Assembly (NCBI GenBank): GCA_900767915.1
Contig: CAAGAX010000060.1
Span: 62,001-126,000, forward strand
Source: Acholeplasmatales bacterium
Lineage (GTDB): Bacteria > Bacillota_I > Bacilli_A > Acholeplasmatales > Anaeroplasmataceae
Direction of reading: 5' to 3'
DNA: 64,000 bases
Both the position numbers and the translations under genes were made by a program. Of the stretch, positions 18,328-27,702 are shown in pieces. Under the pieces are notes generated by a model. It ran no database searches and had not been told where the DNA came from. It saw only the letters and a list, made by a program, of their open reading frames with translations. Every line of letters starts with the position of its first letter. The first letter of the stretch is position 1.

Positions 18328-21300
18328 TTATTTATCCTCCTTAACTAAGAAAGATGTGATTTTTGCTTCAAGCTCACTCCACCAATCAGTATATGCGTTT
18401 ACTGTTTGTGATAAATCTAAGTCATTATAATAATATGAATAGCTATCTGCAGAGTTTTGATTGATTTGAATAATTTTAGCAAATACTCCTTCACTTCCGT
18501 TATAATCAGTGTTACTGAAAGTAACGATGTCATATAGCTTCTTATCATTGTATTCTGTTTTTCCTTCGTTGTTAACTAAGAATCCCTTCATAAATGATAG
18601 AAGAACTATTCTTTGTGTTTCAGAGCTTGTAAAACGAGTTAATACTGGGCTTAAGAAGCTTGATAATGCTTGTGAAGTAGAAGATGGAGATAATGTTGAA
18701 GCATTATTACTCATATAATCTAATACATAAAGCTTTATTTGATTATTATTAAGCTTGTTATCATCATTATATATATCATTAATCTTATAGTATTTTTCGT
18801 TGTATTTAACAATGATATTTTCTTCAAGTTTATTTTCTTTATCATCCTTTGTCCACTTAGCAGAAGAAGGAGAAGTACCTTCAGTTACTAATAATAAATT
18901 GTAGCCATCAGTTGATTCAATTATTTTTTCTTGATTATAAATATCATTTTCTACTAATGTTTCTATATAAGCACTTGGAGCTTTACCATTTATATAATAC
19001 TGGTAGCTTTCTTCTGTAGCATATTGATATAAACGATTTTTAATTTTCCAATCAATATCTGTACTAGAATTTGTTGCTGTAATATCCTCAGTCTTTACAT
19101 TAAGACCTAATCTTTTATATTTAGCCCAAGTATTTTCAGGAGCTATTTTGTTATCATTGAATTCTGCTTTTGCAGAGTTGTTGATTTCTGTTACTAAGCT
19201 TGAAAGTTTATCTGCATGGGCAGTATTAGAAGCACTTATTTTGTTATATATTTCATATACTAGCTTTCTAGCTACTGTTGACATTAAAGTTTCTTGGTTA
19301 TCAAAAGTAACAGTTTTATTTGCCCAAGTTTCTACATCATCTGCTTTTCCATCATCATCACCATCATAGTAAACTACTAATCTAGTTGTTGATAAAGAGA
19401 AATATTTATCATAAGCTTCATCTGTATATTTTTTGAAGAAGTTAATTAAATTATCGTTTGAATAATCTGTTAAAAGCTTTGCTGATGCATATTGTACTCT
19501 ATAGTAATTATTAACAATATTATCAATTGATGCATCATGGAAATATAACATTAAGAAATTATATTTACCAATAGAAGAAGGATATCCACTTGATGAGTAG
19601 CCATTATTTGCGAATGCATATAGAATATATTGAATATAATTCTTATAATCCTTTATATTCTTTTCAGAGCCTGTTTCTTCGTATGCTTTTGTTTTCTTAA
19701 TCATTTTCTTTGTTAAAAGATCAATTGCAGTTGTTGAACCATTAGTTAATTCTAATTTATCATAAGCACCAACTGGCTTATCAGTACCAGGAATATACAA
19801 TGTATTTTCATCATTACTATCTGAAACAATATTTAAATCATAAGTTTTTCCATCATATTCAATAGTAGCTAAAATATTATCATTTTTAGCTTTTCCTAGT
19901 GCCTTTGAATAATCGGTATTACTAACAGAGTAGGCAATTTCTAATGCTTCATTATAAATTTTAACCTTAGCATCCTCTGATTCAGTTTTTAGATAACTTG
20001 AAATGTTAGTATCTGATAGCTTATCAATTATTAATTCGCTTCTTATTTCATTATATAAAGCTTCTCTTCCTTCTGCAGAAATATAATCATAGATATCAGT
20101 TGATGATTTATCGTTATCATACCACTTTGCATATTCTTCAGTTGATTCAGCCTTATGGTTATCTTCAAACTTATATGCTATATAGCAACCAGAAGAAGCA
20201 CTTTGACTTGATGTTGTATATGATTTAACATTTAATGTTTCATATAAATATGTAGCAATTGAACTTGAAATACCATTAATATAATCTGTATCAAATATTA
20301 CTTGATCCTTTGAACCATTTTTAAGTATTTCAACAACATCATTATATTTAACATCATTATTTTTTAAGATATTTAATGTAACCTGTCTTAAATCTTCAAT
20401 TTTTGTTGAATTATTGACAGCATCAATTGTTGGAAGCGTTGTATCTAGTGCATCCTTTGTTACATAGTCACCATATACATAATTATATATTTGGATATAT
20501 AGTTCAAGAATGTTTCCTTCATCAGCATTATCAGTTAAGTTGATTACATCATCTGATCTACTTAAATCACTATTGCTAAAATCATTATAGTAATCACGAT
20601 ATGCTTCATAAGTCATTTTTTGAGTCTTTTCACTTTGACCAATATAATAAAGCTTTTTATTATAGAATTTTAATCCAAATGCTCTTAATGTATCTTCATA
20701 TTCATCAGTTGAATTGAAGTGAACAAGTATTAAGCCTAGATTATAATTGTTTGTGTGAAGCTTCTTGAATTTAGAAGAGAAATCAGAAGCGGAAAAATAA
20801 TTACTTAATGAATCATCTTCTTTAGCTTTTTTATCTTGCTTATCTGCTTCTTCTGTAATCTTATCGATTGCAAGAAGCTCTTTTGCATATAATGGATAAT
20901 ATTTTTCAGATAATTGCTTTGCGACAGCTAATAAATTTAAAGCAGCAGTATCCTTTTCTTTAGTGGTTTTAGCATCAATAATGTTATTTCTTATTTCTGC
21001 TAGCTTTTCTTTTGTAATTGGATTAATAAAATAATTAGAATAAATTGTATCTAAATACTTTATTTCATTAAATCCTGCCTTTTCTTTACCTAATCCCTCA
21101 AGGTTAGAATAGTAATCACTATTGCTATAGTTGAAGCTATATACATCTTGTAATACATAGTTCACTAATCTCTTTTCATAGGTATTTTTTAATTTAACAA
21201 AATCTTCTTCATTCTTGTCCTTTAAATTTAGAAGTTCTTTATCACTATCAGTTAGATTTGAGTAGCTATCTGTATTTACTACCTTTGTGATTTTTTCAAT

Positions 21301-21546
21301 GTAATTATTTAGAACAACATTTGTTATTTGTGTTTCTAATACATCTTTTGTACTCCATTTTAATTCTTCCCATAATTCACCCTTAGTGATAGAAGCATCA
21401 CCTGCTGATGCATAGTTTTCACTATATAATTCTGATTTAAGTGAATTATTTGAAGTAGAACATGATGATAAGGATATCATTAACACACTTGCCATTGTCG
21501 CAGTTAATAGCTTGTGTGAATATTTTTTAGTGTTATTCTTACTCAT
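18328..21546 (-). CDS. very large lipoprotein, paralogue of the following gene
   Basis: The 1072-residue product has a lipoprotein signal with lipobox SLSSC (Cys near 29). Residues about 43-65 (ASAGDASITKGELWEELKWS) match the start of SurA/PrsA-like proteins, where a short strand with a G(D/E)xxIT motif precedes a helix. Near residue 719 the segment TTRLVVYYDGDDDGKADD parallels FDHILINIDADGDG of the paralogue, with the same acidic calcium-type loop; about 160 residues later comes GYNLLLV, parallel to GYHLLVL. Both genes thus share an order of landmarks though most of the sequence has diverged. They form a two-gene minus-strand operon with a promoter at 21595-21623. The ribosome site (GAAGGGG) is about 12 bases from the ATG, rather far. 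Function unproven. Confidence 0.6.
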   Translation of the reverse strand: MSKNNTKKYSHKLLTATMASVLMISLSSCSTSNNSLKSELYSENYASAGDASITKGELWEELKWSTKDVLETQITNVVLNNYIEKITKVVNTDSYSNLTDSDKELLNLKDKNEEDFVKLKNTYEKRLVNYVLQDVYSFNYSNSDYYSNLEGLGKEKAGFNEIKYLDTIYSNYFINPITKEKLAEIRNNIIDAKTTKEKDTAALNLLAVAKQLSEKYYPLYAKELLAIDKITEEADKQDKKAKEDDSLSNYFSASDFSSKFKKLHTNNYNLGLILVHFNSTDEYEDTLRAFGLKFYNKKLYYIGQSEKTQKMTYEAYRDYYNDFSNSDLSRSDDVINLTDNADEGNILELYIQIYNYVYGDYVTKDALDTTLPTIDAVNNSTKIEDLRQVTLNILKNNDVKYNDVVEILKNGSKDQVIFDTDYINGISSSIATYLYETLNVKSYTTSSQSASSGCYIAYKFEDNHKAESTEEYAKWYDNDKSSTDIYDYISAEGREALYNEIRSELIIDKLSDTNISSYLKTESEDAKVKIYNEALEIAYSVSNTDYSKALGKAKNDNILATIEYDGKTYDLNIVSDSNDENTLYIPGTDKPVGAYDKLELTNGSTTAIDLLTKKMIKKTKAYEETGSEKNIKDYKNYIQYILYAFANNGYSSSGYPSSIGKYNFLMLYFHDASIDNIVNNYYRVQYASAKLLTDYSNDNLINFFKKYTDEAYDKYFSLSTTRLVVYYDGDDDGKADDVETWANKTVTFDNQETLMSTVARKLVYEIYNKISASNTAHADKLSSLVTEINNSAKAEFNDNKIAPENTWAKYKRLGLNVKTEDITATNSSTDIDWKIKNRLYQYATEESYQYYINGKAPSAYIETLVENDIYNQEKIIESTDGYNLLLVTEGTSPSSAKWTKDDKENKLEENIIVKYNEKYYKINDIYNDDNKLNNNQIKLYVLDYMSNNASTLSPSSTSQALSSFLSPVLTRFTSSETQRIVLLSFMKGFLVNNEGKTEYNDKKLYDIVTFSNTDYNGSEGVFAKIIQINQNSADSYSYYYNDLDLSQTVNAYTDWWSELEAKITSFLVKEDK

Positions 21547-21594
21547 ATTAATAACAAAACCCCTTCTCTATAAAATTTACATATAGCACATAAT

Positions 21595-21623
21595 ATCATA
21601 ACATTAATAGCCATAAAAAGCAA
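21595..21623 (-). promoter_or_regulatory. promoter of the large lipoprotein operon
   Basis: On the minus strand TTGCTT (21623-21618), 17-base spacer, TATGAT (21600-21595), about 50 bases before the start codon. Confidence 0.55.
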
Positions 21624-21838
21624 TTAAAAAATTTTTTTAAAATATGTGAAATTTTAATATGATATAATATACTGAAAAAGACATTTAAGTTCTTATTTTT
21701 TGTATCCTATTATTAATATTTAATAAATGTGATAATGCTATTCATTTATTAAAATTAAAATTTTCAATTGGGCTATATTATTAATTTGAATTAAAGGAAA
21801 AACATATATATAAAGTGAAGTGGAAGGAGGTGTATGGT

Positions 21839-21931
21839 ATGGGCCAATCTGGTGGAGGAGAATACGGATATGCGCTTATCCTTGTACTATTTATTTTGTT
21901 GGTAATAATCGGAACTTCCTGGTTAGCTTGA
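21839..21931 (+). CDS. YjcZ-type sporulation peptide
   Basis: This 30-residue peptide begins MGQSGGGEYGYALILVLF and ends in a hydrophobic stretch LLVIIGTSWLA. The glycine-rich head followed by a single helix of the form (F/Y)ALILVLFILLVIIG is the hallmark of YjcZ-family sporulation proteins. AGGAGG stands nine bases before the ATG and a terminator follows, so it is a complete small unit. A second copy lies at 46598-46750 with the same helix core. Confidence 0.8.
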   Translation: MGQSGGGEYGYALILVLFILLVIIGTSWLA

Positions 21932-21934
21932 TAT

Positions 21935-21963
21935 TAAGCCTTCTAAATTGGAGGCTTTTTATT
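21935..21963 (+). terminator. terminator after the YjcZ peptide
   Basis: AAGCCTTC, loop TAAATT, GGAGGCTT (one G-U pair), then TTT. Confidence 0.8.
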
Positions 21964-21965
21964 TA

Positions 21966-21994
21966 TTTACAAAAATAATAAAAATTAGTATAAT
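21966..21994 (+). promoter_or_regulatory. promoter of walJ-rlmH
   Basis: TTTACA (21966-21971), 17-base spacer, TATAAT (21989-21994), 21 bases before the start codon. Confidence 0.65.
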
Positions 21995-22015
21995 AGCATT
22001 TGTTGTGAGGTTGTT

Positions 22016-22855
22016 ATGAAAATTAAGGTTTTTTCTAGTGGGTCAGCAGGAAACTGTACCATTTTATTATTTGATAAATTTAATATATTGGTAGATTGTG
22101 GAATTACTAAAAGGGAAATTGAAGAAAATTTAAACGAATATTTTTTATCTATTAAAGATATAGATGCACTATTAATCACTCATGAGCATATTGATCATAT
22201 TAAGGCCTTACCATCTTTTTTAAAAATTGATGGATTGCCTATTTATATGTCTAAGGGAACTTATAATGCTTTACTTGATAATTATATGAATCATAAAAAG
22301 GAAGCTATAGCCTATACATTACAATCTTTATTAAATAAGGGTACTCTACATATTATAAATAGGAAAGATGATTCTATTTTTTATGAGCCATTTAATATAG
22401 GAAATTGTTGCGTTAATACATTGCCATTGTTTCATGATGCAAGAGAAACAATTGGCTTTTCATTTAATTGGGATGATAAAAGATTTGTATATATTACTGA
22501 TACAGGTTATGTTCATCAGGAGATATATCCATTAATTTCTAATGCTAATGCGTATATTCTTGAAAGTAATCATGATCCGGAAATTTTAATGCATTCTAAT
22601 AGACCATATCCTTTAAAAATTAGAATTTTATCTGATCATGGTCATTTATCTAATGTAGATTCTATGGTTACCTTAGCTCATATTATGGGCCCTAATACTA
22701 AGCTTGTTATGCATGCTCATATTTCTCAGGAATGTAATTTAACACAAATTGTAGAAATAACAAGGAAAAAGGTTTTAGAAGAATATGCAATTAATACTGA
22801 AAAAGTAGAATTCGTAATATTAGCACCTAGACCTTCGTTGGAGTATAATGTATGA
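22016..22855 (+). CDS. walJ: metallo-beta-lactamase-fold hydrolase, WalJ/YycJ-like
   Basis: This 279-residue enzyme has the metallo-beta-lactamase fold: FSSGSAGNCTIL start, metal-binding THEHIDHIK (about residues 59-67), Asp in ITDTGY (about 160) and later histidines (NHDPE, MHAHIS). These fit the YycJ/WalJ group, which in Bacilli lies near the WalRK regulator genes and is thought to act in DNA repair or in coupling division to replication. walRK is not in this window. Its last codon overlaps the start of rlmH (ATGA), which is also the Bacillus neighbour further along that cluster. Confidence 0.85.
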   Translation: MKIKVFSSGSAGNCTILLFDKFNILVDCGITKREIEENLNEYFLSIKDIDALLITHEHIDHIKALPSFLKIDGLPIYMSKGTYNALLDNYMNHKKEAIAYTLQSLLNKGTLHIINRKDDSIFYEPFNIGNCCVNTLPLFHDARETIGFSFNWDDKRFVYITDTGYVHQEIYPLISNANAYILESNHDPEILMHSNRPYPLKIRILSDHGHLSNVDSMVTLAHIMGPNTKLVMHAHISQECNLTQIVEITRKKVLEEYAINTEKVEFVILAPRPSLEYNV

Positions 22856-23331
22856 AAATATATATTGTAAGTGTTGGAAGTATAAAAGAAAAATATTTAA
22901 AGGATGCTATTAATGAATACAGTAAAAGAATTTCTAAATTTAGTAAGGTGGAATTTATTAATGTTTCAGATGAACCTATAGTAGATAAGCCTAGCCAAAA
23001 GGAAATTGATACTGTTAAGGCTAAGGAAGGGGATAAGCTTTTAAAGGCTATACCTAATAATTCCTATAAGGTTGTTTTAGATTTGAAGGGTGAGATGATT
23101 TCAAGTGAGGGACTAGCCTCAAAGATGCTTGATATTTTCTCATATCATAATGCAAATATTTCATTTATTATTGGTGGTTCTTTAGGGCTTGATAAAAGAG
23201 TTTTAGATAGTGCGGATTATCATTTGTGCTTTTCTAAGATGACATTTCCTCATCAATTAATGCAGGTTATTTTACTTGAGCAGGTGTATAGAGCTTTTAA
23301 AATAAATAATAATGAAAGCTATCATAAGTAA
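22852..23331 (+). CDS. rlmH: 23S rRNA pseudouridine-1915 N3-methyltransferase RlmH
   Basis: RlmH methylates pseudouridine 1915 in helix 69 of 23S rRNA in assembled 70S ribosomes. The 159-residue length, the SPOUT knot motif FIIGGSLGLDKRVL (about 103-116) and the C-terminal FPHQLMQVILLEQVYRAFKI with final YHK are diagnostic. Translation is coupled to walJ by a 4-base overlap. Confidence 0.96.
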   Translation: MKIYIVSVGSIKEKYLKDAINEYSKRISKFSKVEFINVSDEPIVDKPSQKEIDTVKAKEGDKLLKAIPNNSYKVVLDLKGEMISSEGLASKMLDIFSYHNANISFIIGGSLGLDKRVLDSADYHLCFSKMTFPHQLMQVILLEQVYRAFKINNNESYHK

Positions 23332-23351
23332 TTTAAGTTTAAGGATGTAAG

Positions 23352-24464
23352 ATGAAAAAGGTTAAAATAATTTTATTAGTATTGCTAACAATAGTGCTAG
23401 TTTTAGCTTTAGCAATTGGTATTTTTATTATAGTATTAGATGTTAAAAGTAGAAGAATAGGAGATGTAGATATTGAAATTCAAAATAATCAAGAAACTAT
23501 TATAGAAAAAGAAAGAGAATATACTGCTCTTACCTATAATATTGGCTTTGGTGCATATGATAGAGATTTTTCCTTCTTTATGGATGAGGGAGAAATGAAT
23601 GATGGTACAAAGACAGTTGGTAAATATGGTAAGGCTGTATCTAAGGAAAATGTTTTAAAAAATACAAATGGTTCACTTAATATTTTAAAATATATTAATG
23701 CTGATTTTATGATGCTTGAAGAGGTTGATATAAATTCGACAAGAAGCTATAAGGTAAATCAATATGAAATGATTACTAATAGCTTTTTGAATTATGGTAT
23801 TAGCTTTGCTTCTAATTTTCATAGTGGCTTTTTACCATATCCATTAAATGATATGCATGGTATTGTTAATAGTGGAATTCTTACTATGTCACGCTTTAAA
23901 ATGGAGGAATCAAAAAGAATCGAGCTTCCTGTTGATACTAAATTCCCTACTAAATTTTTTGATTTAGACAGATGCTTAAATTTAGTAAGATATAAAGTGG
24001 AGGATAAAGAGTTAGTAATGATTACAGCTCATTTATCTGCATATGATGAAGGTGGAGTTTATCGCCAAAAGCAATTAAAGCTTCTTAATGAAATAATGAG
24101 TGAAGAAGCTAGTAAGGGAAATTATGTAATTGTTGGAGGAGATTTTAATCATGATTTAGTTAATTCCTATGAAAGAGGATTATTTAAATCAGAGCAAAAG
24201 CTTCCATCATGGCTTCAAAAAATAAATAATGATGATATTAGTGACGGCTATAGCATTCAGGCTGATGATAGAAAACCATCATGCAGAGATTCGGATATTC
24301 CATATGAGGAGAATGTAGTATTTACTTCAGTTGTAGATGGTTTTATTGTTTCAAATAATATTGAGGTTAAATCAGTAGAAAATATTGATAAGATAAATGG
24401 TGAGGATGTAAACTTTATGTATTCAGATCATAATGCATGTGTTCTTAAATTTATTTTGAAGTAA
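23352..24464 (+). CDS. membrane-anchored endonuclease/exonuclease/phosphatase family protein
   Basis: The 370-residue product has one N-terminal membrane helix (about 5-30) and then an EEP domain. Visible landmarks: TYNIGFGAYD (Asn), FMMLEEVD (metal-binding Glu), GGDFNHDL (Asp/Asn) and the terminal YSDHNACVL (Asp-His). These are the catalytic elements of the family that includes DNase I, exonuclease III, sphingomyelinases and inositol phosphatases; substrate cannot be told from sequence. Its position outside the membrane suggests an extracellular nuclease or phosphodiesterase. It is 20 bases downstream of rlmH and ends before a terminator. Confidence 0.8.
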   Translation: MKKVKIILLVLLTIVLVLALAIGIFIIVLDVKSRRIGDVDIEIQNNQETIIEKEREYTALTYNIGFGAYDRDFSFFMDEGEMNDGTKTVGKYGKAVSKENVLKNTNGSLNILKYINADFMMLEEVDINSTRSYKVNQYEMITNSFLNYGISFASNFHSGFLPYPLNDMHGIVNSGILTMSRFKMEESKRIELPVDTKFPTKFFDLDRCLNLVRYKVEDKELVMITAHLSAYDEGGVYRQKQLKLLNEIMSEEASKGNYVIVGGDFNHDLVNSYERGLFKSEQKLPSWLQKINNDDISDGYSIQADDRKPSCRDSDIPYEENVVFTSVVDGFIVSNNIEVKSVENIDKINGEDVNFMYSDHNACVLKFILK

Positions 24465-24483
24465 TTAATATTGGCTTAAGTAA

Positions 24484-24535
24484 AGAAGAAATAGATTACG
24501 ATTTATTTGTTTCGTAAATTTATTTCTTTTTTTTC
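24484..24535 (+). terminator. terminator after the EEP gene
   Basis: An imperfect stem built from AGAAATA...TTACGA and TTCGTAA...TATTTCT is followed by a long T-rich tail. Confidence 0.6.
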
Positions 24536-24588
24536 TTTATTCTTTTTTAAATTTATAGAAAAAAGAAATTAAGTCATGCTATATTCAT

Positions 24589-24617
24589 TTGACTATTATT
24601 TGATTAAGTGATAAAAT
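24589..24617 (+). promoter_or_regulatory. promoter of the uxa operon
   Basis: TTGACT (24589-24594), 17-base spacer, TAAAAT (24612-24617). A palindrome follows immediately at the expected transcription start. Confidence 0.7.
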
Positions 24618-24620
24618 TAT

Positions 24621-24638
24621 CGTGTATAAATATGCACG
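24621..24638. promoter_or_regulatory. probable repressor operator of the uxa operon
   Basis: CGTGTATA-AA-TATGCACG is an 8-2-8 palindrome with one mismatch, starting four bases after the -10 element. That position is typical for a repressor site. The regulator is probably of the GntR or LacI type, but none is in the window. Confidence 0.5.
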
Positions 24639-24669
24639 TTCACAATTAGTGCAAATGGAGGTAATTATT

Positions 24670-26172
24670 GTGGCAGATGTAAAAAGCTTACCTTTAATTA
24701 ATGAGGTAAATAAAAAAGAAGAAAAGAAAGTAAAAGTTATGCAGTTTGGTGAAGGAAATTTCCTTCGTGCATTTGTCGATTGGATTATTAATTCAACAAA
24801 TAAGGCTACTGATTTTAATGCAGGCGTTGTTATTGTTCAACCAATTGAGCAATTCGGTAGAGTTAAAGAATTAATGGATGCAGACGGCTTATATACATTA
24901 TATCTTCAAGGATTACAAAATGGAAAGGCTGTTAGAGAACATGAAGTTATTAAATGTGTTCAAGATGGCTTAAATCCATATCTTGCATATGATAAGTATT
25001 TAAAGTATGCTGAATCAGAGGATTTACAGTTTATTATTTCTAATACAACTGAAGCAGGTATTGCTTTTGATCCAAATGATACAGATTTAACAAAAACTCC
25101 AAATTCATATCCAGGAAAGCTTTTAGCATTCTTAAAGAGAAGATATGAAACAATTAAAAAGGGCTTATTCATTATTCCTTGTGAATTAATTGACCATAAT
25201 GGTGCAACATTAAAGGAAGTATTAGTTAAGCTTGCAAAGCATAACAATATGGATGAGGAATTTATTAATTGGATAGTTAAGGAAAATAAGTTCTATAACA
25301 CTTTAGTTGACCGTATTGTACCAGGTTATCCTCGTAATGATGCTGAGGCATTCCAATTAGATTTAGGATATCAAGATCAAAATATGGTTGTTGGTGAAAT
25401 CTTCCACTTATGGTGTATTGATGCTCAAACAACTGAATGCCCTGAATGTGCAAAGAAGAATCTAGAAGCATTAAAGAAGGCTTTACCTACTGAAAAGGCT
25501 GGATTAAATGTATTATTCGTTGATTCAATTGTTCCTTATAAACAAAGAAAGGTTAAGATCCTTAATGGTTCTCATACTACTTTAGTTCCTGTTTCTTATT
25601 TAGCTGGTATTGATGCAGTAAAGGAAACTATTGAAGATCCAGTATTAGGAAAGTTTGTTAAGGAATTTATCTTTAATGAGGTTATTCCTACAATTGATAT
25701 TCCACATGATCAAATGGTTGCTTATTCTAATTCAGTATTAGAAAGATATATGAATCCATATGTACACCATTTATTAATGTCTATCGCATTAAACTCTTCA
25801 GCTAAATATAAGGAAAGAGTTTTACCTACAGTATTACAAAATCTTGAGAAGGGTAAGCTTCCTACTCATGCATTATTCTCACTTGCAGCATTAATTACTT
25901 TCTACCATGGTGTAAGATTATCTGATGGTTCTAAGATTGATTTACAAGATACTAATGCTTGGTTTATTGAATTATTAGCTAAGCTTTGGGCTGAAAATGA
26001 TGGTAAGACTCAAGATGGTGCTAAGGCTATCGTTACTGCAGTATTAGGCTTAAAGGATCATTGGGGAGTAGATTTAAATACTCTTGATGGTGTAAATGAT
26101 TTTGTTACTAAGTCTTTAGTAGCTATTAACACTATGCCAATGAGAGATGCAATTGCTACAATCATTAAGTAA
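24670..26172 (+). CDS. uxaB: tagaturonate reductase (altronate oxidoreductase)
   Basis: UxaB reduces D-tagaturonate to D-altronate with NADH in galacturonate breakdown. The 500-residue product belongs to the mannitol dehydrogenase superfamily; the N-terminal VMQFGEGNFLRAFVDW is the UxaB version of the nucleotide-binding start, and the KILNGSHT motif near residue 297 is the conserved catalytic-region sequence. The GTG at 24670 is taken as the start because GGAGG lies eight bases upstream; an upstream in-frame GTG at 24622 falls in the operator and lacks a ribosome site. First gene of uxaB-uxaA-uxaC. Confidence 0.92.
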   Translation: MADVKSLPLINEVNKKEEKKVKVMQFGEGNFLRAFVDWIINSTNKATDFNAGVVIVQPIEQFGRVKELMDADGLYTLYLQGLQNGKAVREHEVIKCVQDGLNPYLAYDKYLKYAESEDLQFIISNTTEAGIAFDPNDTDLTKTPNSYPGKLLAFLKRRYETIKKGLFIIPCELIDHNGATLKEVLVKLAKHNNMDEEFINWIVKENKFYNTLVDRIVPGYPRNDAEAFQLDLGYQDQNMVVGEIFHLWCIDAQTTECPECAKKNLEALKKALPTEKAGLNVLFVDSIVPYKQRKVKILNGSHTTLVPVSYLAGIDAVKETIEDPVLGKFVKEFIFNEVIPTIDIPHDQMVAYSNSVLERYMNPYVHHLLMSIALNSSAKYKERVLPTVLQNLEKGKLPTHALFSLAALITFYHGVRLSDGSKIDLQDTNAWFIELLAKLWAENDGKTQDGAKAIVTAVLGLKDHWGVDLNTLDGVNDFVTKSLVAINTMPMRDAIATIIK

Positions 26173-26198
26173 TAAAAATTTAACATAAAGGTGATTCT

Positions 26199-27677
26199 AT
26201 GAAGGATTATATTATCATAAATGAGTTTGATAATGTGGCTGTTGTACTTCGTCCATTTAAAAAGGGTGAAGTTATTGAAAATGTTACATTACTTGAGGAT
26301 ATCCCACAAGCTCATAAGGTTGCATTAAAAGAAATTAAAAAGGGTGAGAATGTTATTAAGTATGGTAACCCTATTGGACATGCAACAAAGGACATTCATG
26401 TAGGTGAGCATGTTCATACTCATAATGTTCAAACAAATTTAGATAGTGTTATTAATTATGAATATAAGCCAAATTATCCAGAGGTTTTAGGCTATAAGTC
26501 TGATAGAACTGTTGATGTATATGAACGTTCAACTGGAGAATATGGTATTCGTAATGAATTATGGATTATCCAAACAGTTGGCTGTGTTTCTGGTATGGCC
26601 AACCGCATAATTGAAAATTTTAAAGCTAATTATGATACATCAGAAATTGATGGTATATATACATTCCAGCATCCATTTGGTTGTTCACAAATGGGTGGGG
26701 ATTTAGCTCTAACTCGTACCTTACTTCAGGATATGGTTAAGCATCCAAATGCTGGTGGAGTATTAGTATTAGGACTTGGCTGTGAGGAAAACCTAGTTAG
26801 TACTTTCAAGGATACATTAGGTAAGTATGACGAATCTCGTACGCGCTTTTTAATATCTCAGGAGGTTAGTGATGAGGTTTATGAGGGAACTAAGTTATTA
26901 AAGGAATTATATGATCAAATGAAGAATGATAAGAGAGTTACAAAGCCTCTTTCTGTACTTCGTATTGGTTTAAAGTGTGGTGGTTCTGATGGTATGTCAG
27001 GCATCACTGCTAACCCTTTATTAGGTAGATTTTCTGATTTCTTAGCAATTAATGACGCTGCAACAGTTTTAGGAGAGGTTCCTGAAATGTTTGGTGCTGA
27101 AAAGCTTTTAATGGCACGTGCTAAGGATGAAGAGACATTTAATAAAATTGTTAAGCTAATTAATGATTTTAAGATTTATTTTGAGAATCATCATCAGGTA
27201 ATTTATGATAATCCATCTCCTGGTAATAAGGCCGGTGGTATCACAACCTTAGAGGATAAGTCTTTAGGCTGTACTCAAAAGGGTGGTGCTTCAAAGGTTA
27301 ATGGCGTAATGGCTATGGGTGAAAGAATTAAGGAGCATGGTTTAAATCTATTATGTACTCCTGGAAATGATTTATGTGCTGTTACAACACTTGCTTGTAG
27401 TGGATGTCAAATGGTTTTATTTACAACTGGTCGTGGTACTCCATTTGGAGGATTTGTACCAACTGTGAAGGTGGCTACAAATACAGCTTTAGCTACAAAG
27501 AAGAGTAATTGGATTGATTTTAATGCCGGTGATTTAGTAGATAAGCTAGACATGAATCAATTATTAGAGAAATTCATTGATTTAATTTGTGATATTGCCT
27601 CTGGTAAAAAGCAAACTAAGAATGAAATTAATAACTTTAGAGAAATTTCCATTTTTAAAGATGGAGTAGTATTATAA
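26199..27677 (+). CDS. uxaA: altronate dehydratase
   Basis: UxaA removes water from D-altronate to give 2-keto-3-deoxygluconate. The 492-residue protein has the small N-terminal SAF-like domain (about 1-90, ending HVGEHVHTHNVQTNL) and the large UxaA domain with conserved cysteine motifs (QHPFGCSQMG, LGLGCEEN, GLKCGGSDG, CSGCQMVLFTTGRGTPFG). It lies 26 bases after uxaB with AAAGGTGAT as ribosome site. Confidence 0.95.
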   Translation: MKDYIIINEFDNVAVVLRPFKKGEVIENVTLLEDIPQAHKVALKEIKKGENVIKYGNPIGHATKDIHVGEHVHTHNVQTNLDSVINYEYKPNYPEVLGYKSDRTVDVYERSTGEYGIRNELWIIQTVGCVSGMANRIIENFKANYDTSEIDGIYTFQHPFGCSQMGGDLALTRTLLQDMVKHPNAGGVLVLGLGCEENLVSTFKDTLGKYDESRTRFLISQEVSDEVYEGTKLLKELYDQMKNDKRVTKPLSVLRIGLKCGGSDGMSGITANPLLGRFSDFLAINDAATVLGEVPEMFGAEKLLMARAKDEETFNKIVKLINDFKIYFENHHQVIYDNPSPGNKAGGITTLEDKSLGCTQKGGASKVNGVMAMGERIKEHGLNLLCTPGNDLCAVTTLACSGCQMVLFTTGRGTPFGGFVPTVKVATNTALATKKSNWIDFNAGDLVDKLDMNQLLEKFIDLICDIASGKKQTKNEINNFREISIFKDGVVL

Positions 27678-27702
27678 TTTTAATATAAGGAGAAAAAATA
27701 AA

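Noticed and set aside
21658..21668. Promoter for a small RNA upstream of the YjcZ peptide
   Set aside because: TGATATAAT is a good extended -10, but no structured RNA or terminator follows before the YjcZ gene, so it cannot be separated from AT-rich chance.
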